Part shown: positions 1 to 6,800 of the stretch, one piece after another
Numbering within the stretch: position 1 is the first letter of the stretch
Layout of the letters: each line of letters begins with the position of its first letter
Assembly (NCBI RefSeq): GCF_913773735.1
Contig: NZ_CAJYEB010000021.1
Span: 1-64,000 of the forward strand
Source: an uncultured Massilia sp.
GTDB taxonomy: Bacteria > Pseudomonadota > Gammaproteobacteria > Burkholderiales > Burkholderiaceae_D
Reading direction: 5' to 3'
Length of the DNA stretch: 64,000 nucleotides
The notes under the pieces: generated by a model
The model's database searches: none
Seen by the model: only the letters and a program-made list of their open reading frames with translations
What the model was told of the DNA's origin: nothing
Made by a program: the position numbers and the translations under genes

Positions 1-127
1 TGACTATATCGAGATGTTCTACAATCCAAAGCGGCGGCACAGCTTCAGCAATGACCTGTCGCCGGTCGAGTATGAGAAGCAGTATTTTCAGCGGCTGTCG
101 AGTGTCTAGAAAACTCGTGGCGATTCA
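1..127 (+). mobile_element. 3' end of an IS3-family insertion sequence (partial)
   Basis: Bases 2-109 encode the last 35 residues of an IS3-type OrfB transposase. The reading shows the typical tail with the FYNPKRRH block followed by SPVEYEKQYF, and ends in TAG at 107-109. The stretch 103-127 just after the stop reads in reverse complement as TGAATCGCCACGAGTTTTCT and onward, which resembles the terminal inverted repeat of IS3/IS51-group elements, so the element probably ends near 127. The rest of the element lies to the left of the window. The family call is from recognised sequence pattern only. Confidence 0.75.
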
Positions 128-280
128 TCGACTATAGCGTGGGAAGCCATGTTTTTTACAAAAAAGGATGCTCACGTTGACGATCGCGCAGCTATCCTGG
201 CCTGACTTACATTAACCGGCCTCCATAAAAGCCGGGGCGGTTCAGACTGCCATGAGGCGATCGCTTTCGGCGCAGTGTAT

Positions 281-505
281 GCGAGGATCCCGCTCCACAA
301 GAACGCCAAATTCTGGAAGACGAATCGCTGCGGTGCGGATGCCTGCAACGTCATCCTGCACACGATGCGCAGGCTGGACTGGGCGATCCGAAAAAAATGG
401 AGTGGCTACCACTGCCGCAGCCTTGTTGAAGTGAAGATGTGATGTTTCAAACTGCTGGGCGAACGTGTCATGGCACGTTACTTGGACAGTCCACGAAAGC
501 GGTAG
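281..505 (+). pseudogene. Degenerate C-terminal remnant of an IS5-family transposase
   Basis: Read from 281, the frame gives RIPLHKNAKFWK, then KKWSGYHCRSLVEVKM, a stop, and CFKLLGERVMARYLD. This matches the end of IS5-family transposases, where KNAKxWK, WSGYHRRS and ETKMxCxKLLG occur in order. The TGA in the middle of the KM-x-CF block probably replaces an Arg codon (CGA to TGA). No start codon or N-terminal catalytic region is present, so this is a dead fragment. It is unrelated to the intact IS5-type element at 878-2126, whose transposase has a different sequence. Confidence 0.65.
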
Positions 506-526
506 GAAGGTACCCGATCAAGGCTT

Positions 527-805
527 TCAACCGACCGTCGCCGGCAAGCTGCCGATCAGCTTGCACCCGCATTCCGTCGTGCATCCCTCGACCGCAACGG
601 GCACCCCGTCGACTGTAAGTGTGTCGTGGGCGGTAATGATTTTGTTTACACCGTGCGGTTTGCCACCGGGGTAGGGCTGCGGACAGTCAACTTTGTCACC
701 CAGTCGGGCTATCGCTCTTCCCCCAATGTCGTGGTTGGGCGAACCACTAATCACTGTACCGCCATGATCGGTTTTGTCTCCGACTGTAATGATCTTTAAT
801 GACAT
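527..805 (-). CDS. PAAR domain protein (T6SS spike tip)
   Basis: A 92-residue protein of typical size for a stand-alone PAAR protein. It opens with a short strand followed by GDKTDHGGTVISG, has IARLGDKVDCP in the centre and ends CGCKLIGSLPATVG, all hallmarks of the family. PAAR proteins form the conical, metal-binding tip on a VgrG trimer and can carry effectors. A good ribosome site (GGAGAG) lies six bases before the ATG. It is on the same strand as vgrG and rhs and is probably the distal gene of the same effector module, now separated from it by the IS element at 878-2126. The Rhs protein here has no PAAR domain of its own, so this gene may supply it. Confidence 0.85.
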   Translation of the reverse strand: MSLKIITVGDKTDHGGTVISGSPNHDIGGRAIARLGDKVDCPQPYPGGKPHGVNKIITAHDTLTVDGVPVAVEGCTTECGCKLIGSLPATVG

Positions 806-877
806 TTGGCTCTCCAGTGGAATCGGTGACGTTAGGAGATCGGTGGGCCGTCCGGCTAATTGCGGTCGTTAGGCTAA

Positions 878-2126
878 GGGCGCCTCGAATAACTCGATTT
901 TCGCGCTGCCACGTCAACCGCTCGGGCGCTGAACGTCCCAGCGCCGATGCGGCAATGAGCGCAATGAGTTTGCAGGGGCGTCCGAACTGGCGGCCGCAGG
1001 CCGCCAGCTTCGCGGTTAGAACGGCTCCAAGCCGCGCTCCTTCAGGAAAACGAGGGGCTTGAGGTTATAGCTGGCTGCCTTCAACTGCAAGACGAACGTG
1101 GTACGCACGATGCCCAAACAGCGCACCAGCTTGCCTCCCATTTGGGCCAGCGCTCCGAAAACATGCTCGACGCGGGCACGGGGTGTGGCGATCGCGCGAT
1201 TACGTCGTTTCTGCGTTTCTGAAATGCCTTTGGTTGCATGGCCCCGGCGCTGGATGTGGACGCGCCAGCCGGCTTGCTTCAACCTCGCTTCCCGATCAAT
1301 GCTGGGATAGCCTCGGTCGGCATAGATATCGCGGCTGGTATTGGCCGGATCGAGCAACTCCTCGAAGACCATGGTATCGGCCACGGCAGCGTGCGTGACG
1401 GCTATTTTGCGGATCAGCTTGTAGCGCTTGTCGACACTGGCGTGCAGTTTGTAGCCAAAGTGGTTCTTGCCATGCTTTTTGGTCCACTTGGCATCGACGT
1501 CCTTTTGCGCACGCTTGTGCGCCTTCCAGCCCAATGGCATCGTGCCTTCTTTGACCTTCTCGGCTTCCTCACGCTTGTTGCGCTGGACCGGAGCGTGCAC
1601 GAGCGAAGCGTCGACAATCTGGCCGCAACGGGCCAGATACCCTTGCGACAGCAGTTGCTGCTGGACTTGCTCGAATACCTGATTGCCTACGCCGGCCTGG
1701 GCCAGGCGGTCACGGAACAGCCAGATTGTTTTCGCATCCGGAATGCTACTGCTGTCGGTCAGATCCAAGAAGCGCAGGAAGCTGCGGCGGTCCAGCAACT
1801 GATACTCCAGCGCGTCATCGGCCAGGTTGTAGAGCTGCTGCAGTACAAGAATCTTGATCATCAAAACCGTCGGATACGGCGGTCTGCCACCTTTGGCGCG
1901 CGATGGACGCGGGGCGGCTGTATCGACCCGTGCGGCCAGCGCGTCGAAATCCACGTGCTCGGCCAAGCCGACCAACGGATCGCCTATCTTTGACCGGCGA
2001 TCTTCGCGCTCTTGCTCGGCAAACAGGCTGATTCGGGGCTTCATCATCACGCTACTCTTGGACTTGGTTTGGTGACAGAATTCTACCGAGCTACTGGCAG
2101 GTCAGCAGAGGTTTTTCGAGGTGACC
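878..2126 (-). mobile_element. Intact IS5-family insertion sequence
   Basis: The element carries one transposase gene and has matching ends: 878-893 reads GGGCGCCTCGAATAAC and the reverse complement of 2111-2126 reads GGTCACCTCGAAAAAC, with 13 of 16 positions the same. It is flanked by TAA on both sides (875-877 and 2127-2129), consistent with a short target duplication of the kind IS5-family elements make. Moving the right edge by one base would give a CTAA repeat instead. It sits between the immunity genes and the PAAR gene of the T6SS module. Confidence 0.8.
1016..2050 (-). CDS. IS5-family transposase
   Basis: A 344-residue, apparently intact DDE transposase. The N-terminal region contains GGRPPYPTVLMIKILVLQQL and the typical DALEYQLLDRRSFLRF block. 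The likely catalytic acids are visible in the expected order: Asp in QIVDASLV, Asp in IYADRGYPS, and Glu in RARVEHVFGAL. It cuts and joins the ends of the surrounding element. The length matches complete IS5-group transposases and there is no internal stop, so the element may still be mobile. Confidence 0.92.
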   Translation of the reverse strand: MMMKPRISLFAEQEREDRRSKIGDPLVGLAEHVDFDALAARVDTAAPRPSRAKGGRPPYPTVLMIKILVLQQLYNLADDALEYQLLDRRSFLRFLDLTDSSSIPDAKTIWLFRDRLAQAGVGNQVFEQVQQQLLSQGYLARCGQIVDASLVHAPVQRNKREEAEKVKEGTMPLGWKAHKRAQKDVDAKWTKKHGKNHFGYKLHASVDKRYKLIRKIAVTHAAVADTMVFEELLDPANTSRDIYADRGYPSIDREARLKQAGWRVHIQRRGHATKGISETQKRRNRAIATPRARVEHVFGALAQMGGKLVRCLGIVRTTFVLQLKAASYNLKPLVFLKERGLEPF

Positions 2127-2147
2127 TAAATGCCATGTTAGGCCGTT

Positions 2148-2399
2148 TTATTTGAAAACACACCCTTCAAAGGACATATATTGTGCCCCTGAGGAGAATG
2201 CCAAATCACAAACGGCCTTGAATTTGGCGCCAGCTTGCAAAGCGTTTAGCTTATTTTCCTGAGTCTCATCGGCAGCGGTGAGCCTCGCTAATTCCTGCGA
2301 GTTAGCGTGTGCGCCGACTTTTAAAATAGAATTGCCACTAAGCGATTGCTTAACATCAAGTGCCATACCTGAAATTAGAACCTTTTTCGTTGTCTCCAT
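2148..2399 (-). CDS. Small hypothetical protein
   Basis: An 83-residue reading frame starting METTKKVLISGMALDV and ending MSFEGCVFK. I do not recognise the family. The pattern of short beta-prone stretches around polar loops (KVLISGMAL, SILKVGAHA, KFKAVCDLAF, YMSFEGCVF) could suit a small OB-like fold such as phage single-strand binding proteins, but this is a guess. It ends about 20 bases from the IS5 element, in AT-richer DNA than the core genes. No strong ribosome site is visible. It lies between the second immunity gene and the PAAR gene and could be a passenger of the T6SS module. Confidence 0.4.
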   Translation of the reverse strand: METTKKVLISGMALDVKQSLSGNSILKVGAHANSQELARLTAADETQENKLNALQAGAKFKAVCDLAFSSGAQYMSFEGCVFK

Positions 2400-2420
2400 A
2401 AGATCTAGGGATGAGTATCC

Positions 2421-2539
2421 TTATTTTTCAAAACGTCCATAAAGTTTATTTAAATCAATAGCTTGGGGTGCCGACTCAGCCATTGTCATAGATCTGCAAA
2501 CATAAGGGTTGCAGCTACAATGATTTTTTTGAACTGCAC
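2421..2539 (-). pseudogene. Possible frameshifted small exported peptide
   Basis: A strong ribosome site (AAGGAG, read from 2551-2546) precedes a GTG at 2539. The frame starts MQFKKIIVAATLMFA, which looks like the first part of a signal peptide, but stops after 17 codons (TGA at 2488-2486). An overlapping frame from the ATG at 2489 continues for 22 codons (SAPQAIDLNKLYGRF) to a TAA at 2421. One indel would join the two into a peptide of about 39 residues. The rest of this roughly 400-base gap (2540-2805) shows no gene that I can support. Confidence 0.3.
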
Positions 2540-2805
2540 TATGATCTCCTTGAGGTTCCAAGGGAAAAAGCTTCAGCGAATCTCAGGCGCACTGAGCAGT
2601 CCAATGTAAAGTAGACCTCAATCTTGATTTCAAAAAATGGCGCATGAGGCGTAACCACGCTTTGTTAGATTCCTATCGCTGGCGGTATAGTTATCAAGTT
2701 TTACCTGTTCATAAACCCGTTAAACGAATATTTCGGGCGCCAATCGTTTGCCCGTGCTGGTTGCAAAAAACTGATGTTTATCACGAACCTTGATGTCGAG
2801 CAATC

Positions 2806-3240
2806 TCATCGAGGCTTCATAAAAATGTCTGCTTGGAAGGAACGTGGTTCATAGCTCACGTTAACTTGTCCCCACTTAAAGCGCCATGTTCGTGTCGCGG
2901 TTCTTCTATTGTCGGGAGGAGCTCCGACCTGCTTTTTAACGAGATCTGATAGCAGGCGATATTCGTCCATCATTAAATTTTCACTTACGTCATCCCACCC
3001 TTTCATAGGACTATCTAACCAGTGTAATCGCAGCCACTCAATCTTTCTCTCTCGCAAACTGATGACAACACCAAATCTCATGCAATTTGCCTCAGCTTCG
3101 AGGTAGTAGTAAGGCTCGCCTCTGTCGGTCTCCCGCTTCTCAATTAAGTCTTCTTCGGCGAGAGCCTTTAAATCATTATCGCACGCAGCGAGAATATTTC
3201 TCTCGCCTATATTAATTCGTCCTTCAATGAAATTAATCAT
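2806..3240 (-). CDS. Second, duplicated immunity-like protein
   Basis: A 144-residue protein that is a clear homologue, equal in length, of the gene at 3446-3880. Shared blocks include INIG, KALAE, EKRET, WLRL, LDSP, KGWDDVSE, DEYRLLS, TWRF, and a tail close to SYEPRSFQADIFM. I chose the ATG at 3240, which aligns exactly with the start of the paralogue. The frame stays open upstream, but only through a fused scar of Rhs sequence. The likely role is protection against the toxin whose remnant precedes it, or back-up immunity to the active Rhs toxin. The family is not recognised. Confidence 0.75.
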   Translation of the reverse strand: MINFIEGRINIGERNILAACDNDLKALAEEDLIEKRETDRGEPYYYLEAEANCMRFGVVISLRERKIEWLRLHWLDSPMKGWDDVSENLMMDEYRLLSDLVKKQVGAPPDNRRTATRTWRFKWGQVNVSYEPRSFQADIFMKPR

Positions 3241-3425
3241 GGGCTTGTTATCTCTCATAATTGGGCCTTTTTCCATACTCATACGGTTTTTTGCGATCAT
3301 AGGCGCGCAATTGGCTGCAGTAGGTGCGGCTCCATGCGATAGGGAGCGGCGCATCCAGGACGAAGTCCGTGTGGATGAAGGTTTCGACGCCAGTAACGAA
3401 GCTGAGCGGGTGTGCTGCCCATCAC
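3241..3425 (-). pseudogene. Scar of a second rhs gene (core fragment joined to toxin tail)
   Basis: Bases 3309 to about 3415 are a diverged copy of rhs positions 7682-7790 (the region encoding FTHLDFVLDAPLPIEWSRAY). Directly beside it, 3241-3302 matches 3881-3942, the last residues of the active toxin (RMSMEKGPIM). The two parts are about 3.7 kb apart in the intact rhs gene, so nearly all of the core and toxin has been deleted here. The scar runs into the second immunity gene without a stop because it has one base more than the active copy at the tail. It shows that a second rhs-toxin-immunity cassette once stood here. Confidence 0.8.
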
Positions 3426-3445
3426 AACCTTTCTGTCGAGCTGCC

Positions 3446-3880
3446 TCACCGAGGTACCATATAGATGTCCGCCTGATAGGCGCGTGGCTCATAGCTTACT
3501 TCAACTCGCCCCCAATTGAAGCGCCAGGTACGCTGTCTATTTTTTTTATGATCAGGTGGACTCCCGATCACTTTTTCTACGAAATTCGATAGCAAACGAT
3601 ACTCGTCTTTCATCGCTTTTTCACTTACGTCATCCCATCCCTTTACAGGACTGTCTAACCAGCTCAATCGTAGCCATTCTACCCTTTTCTCTCGCAACCT
3701 GATAAAAATCCCAAACCTCATGCCGTCAGCTGCAGCTTCGACGTAGTAGTAAGGCCTGCCTCCACCAGTTTCTCTCTTCTCAATTACAAATTTCTCAGCG
3801 AGAGCTTTTAATTCTTCGTCAGAGGCAGCGAGGATATTTTTATCGCCGATATTTATTTGTCCTTTGGCGAAATTAATCAT
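3446..3880 (-). CDS. Putative immunity protein for the Rhs toxin
   Basis: A 144-residue, cytosolic-looking protein with no signal peptide. Its ATG overlaps the rhs stop codon in an ATGA arrangement, so it is translationally coupled to the toxin, as expected for a cognate immunity gene. Aromatic and charged residues are frequent (KGWDDVSEKAMKDEYRLL, RTWRFNWGRVEVSYEPRAY). I do not recognise a named immunity family. The function is inferred from position, size and the coupled start. A paralogue lies directly downstream at 2806-3240. Confidence 0.75.
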   Translation of the reverse strand: MINFAKGQINIGDKNILAASDEELKALAEKFVIEKRETGGGRPYYYVEAAADGMRFGIFIRLREKRVEWLRLSWLDSPVKGWDDVSEKAMKDEYRLLSNFVEKVIGSPPDHKKNRQRTWRFNWGRVEVSYEPRAYQADIYMVPR

Positions 3881-6800
3881 GGGCTTGTCAACTCCATAAT
3901 TGGGCCTTTTTCCATGCTCATGCGATCTTTTGCGGTGATGTAATATTGCGTTCCGCCACCTGATCCGTATTGATCATTGGCTAGCGCGTAAGCTTTTCCG
4001 ACGCAAAGATCTTCTTTCAGTGTGAATGCCTGTACCTTTTGCCTTGCGCCGAACTTGAATTGATCAGAATTTCCAGCATGCCCTACTTGTGTCGCTTCAT
4101 GATATGCACTAACTGATTTCTTTGATGAAGCAAGAGTAGACGCATCAGCAAAGAACCCGCCTGGCTTGGTCCCATAAGGATACAGTGTATAGACAGTGGT
4201 CCCTTTCGGTAGGGTAACATTTGACCAACGGTCCTTATTAGGGTAAGCACGAGAACTTTGAAATCCTGCTGCCCCACGCGAAGGATTTCTCGTATTTCCA
4301 CATGGCGTACCACTACATATAGGACAAGCTGCTTTCTTGCGCCTGTTGCGCAGACCCAACGGGTCAATCCAACCCGTCGGATTAGGCGCGTACTGATAGG
4401 CATTCATCCCGCCGAGCAGACCAATAGGATCTGCCGTTATGTAACGTGCGCCGTCCGGATCGTAGTACCGATGCCGGTTGTAATGCAGCCCCGTTTCTTC
4501 ATCAAGGTACTGCCCCTGGAACCGGATCGGATTCCGTATCCCCGCCTTGCGTGCCGCCGCGCTGATCGCCTCCTTCGCTTGCCCCCACGCCTTGTACTGC
4601 GCCGACCACGCAACCTGGCCCTCGCAATCCGTCAGTTCTTGCGGCGTGCCCAAATGATCGCATTGATAGAAGGCGATCTCATCCTTACCGAACGGCTCGG
4701 CTTCCTGCTCGTACTCGCCGTTCCATAGCGGATCGAGCGCAATGTCGTACTTGCCGCCGTTGCCCGCCATCAGCGCTTTTACATCGGTGGTGGGCGCCAG
4801 TCGAAGCGCCCGGTTTCGGGTGGCTTGCACCAGCGGCACGAAGCTGTCGCGCTCGTACACGTAGTGCACCGTCCGTTCGCCCGCCGCATGGCCCCGGTGC
4901 ACGCTACTTTCCAGCGCCAGCGTGTCGCCGTCCCAGCCGTACATGGTCCGGGCCGTCTCCCGGAGGGCAGTGCCTTCCATCGCCTGGCTGTGCTTGGCGA
5001 TGCGCCGCCCCAGCGGATCGTAGGCAAAGGTAGTGACGCCACGCCAAGTCGTGGCGCGGGTCATCCGGTTGAACGCATCCCATGCATACTCGGACCGCTC
5101 GCCGTTCTGCACGCGTTCGACGAGGTTGCCGCGGTCATCGTAGCGGTACTTGGTACCGGCATATTCCTTGAGCAGGTTGTCCAGCAGCTTAGGCAGCTTA
5201 GGCGGCGGGTCGCGCCGGGTCATGGGTTCCTGCTGCACGCTATCGGCTGCCTGGATGTTGCCGGCCGGATCGAAGGCGAAGGTTTCATGACCCAACGCGC
5301 TGTTTGCCGCCAGTAGTCGTCCGATCGGATCGTAGCGGTAGTCGACGCGGCCGCGCCGGTTGTCTTCAAGGTTGATCAGCTGGCCGGCCGGGTCGTAGCG
5401 GTAGCGCCGCACGATCGCTGCTTGCATGCCGCCCTGGTCCTTCTGGCCGGCCTGCGCGATGGCGCCGAGCTGCTGCTCGATCAGGCGCCCAAGCGGGTCG
5501 TACTTCATGGTTTGCAGCAGGCCGTTAGCCTGGGTGCGGCCGGTTTCCTGGTACAGCGCGTCGCGTTCGAAGGAGACGAGGTCTTGCCCGTCGAGCAGCA
5601 GGCCGTGCACGTGGCCGGCGCCGTAGGTCAGCCAGTCGAGGCGGTGGCCGTCGGGGCGGACGGTAGCGCTACGTTCGTTGAGTTCGTCGTAGTAGTGGTG
5701 CCAGACCGCAGTGCCCCTGTCGGGATGGAACGGCCCCTGGTAGTGCTGGTGCTCGCGCACCAGGTTGCCGGCGGCGTCGTAGAACCATTGCAGCCGGGCG
5801 TGTTCGTTCTTCGCTTCCGCCAGCTGGCCGTTGGCGTTGTAAGCGAAGGTTTCGACCTGCTCCGCCTGGCCGGGGGCTGCGGCCCGGCGTTGCACGAGCC
5901 GGCCCATGGGATCGAAGTCGAGCCGGGTGGTTACGCCGGCTTCGATAGTTTCCGCCAGCACACCGCTGGCTTCGTCGTAGCGGTACTCGGTGGCCTTGCC
6001 GTCGAAGCCCTGCTCCTGCAGCAGGCGGCCGACCGGGTCGTACTGGAAGCGGTAGACGCTGCCGTTTTCGTTTTCCAGGGTGGACAGGCGGCCGAGTGCA
6101 TCCCACCGGTAGTGCAGGCTGTGCCCGAGCGCGTCGGTGCGCTTCGCGATCATCCCGGCCGAGGTATAGCGGTAGGCGGTGGTGCGCTCGAGTGCGTCGG
6201 TGTGCGCCAGCAGCCGGCCTTCGGCATCATGGCGGAACTGCTCCTGGCTGCCGTCGGGGTGGATGACGGCTTCCAGCTGGCCGGGATGATTGCCGCTATC
6301 GGTGCCTTCGCTGTTTGCTTGCGTCAGCGTTGCAGCGTTGAGCGGGGTGTAGCGGTAGCGGGTGACGTTGCCGGCGGCGTCGATGCGCTTGACCAGGCGC
6401 TTGCGCTCGTCGTATTCCCACTGGCTGCTGTGTCCGGAACAGTCGGTATAGCTGGCGAGTTGGCCGTCCGGAGTGTAGGCGAGTTTCTTGGTGCCGCCCT
6501 TGGCGTCGGTGATTTCAACCGGCCGGCCGGCTTTGTCGTACGCATATTGGGTTTTGTTGCCGAGAGGGTCTGTTTCCTCGACCAGATGGCCTTGGGCATT
6601 GTAGTCGCGATTCCAGGTGCCGCCTTCGCCGTCGCGGATGCCGGTGACGCGGTGCTGGCCGTCATACTCGAAGTGGACCTGGCTGCCATCGACGCGGGTG
6701 TGCGTGAGCAGGTTGCCGTGGTCGTCGTAACGGTAATGCTCGCTGCTGCCGTCGGTATGGATGTGACGGACGACATTCTTGGCGTCGTCGCGGAAAAGCC

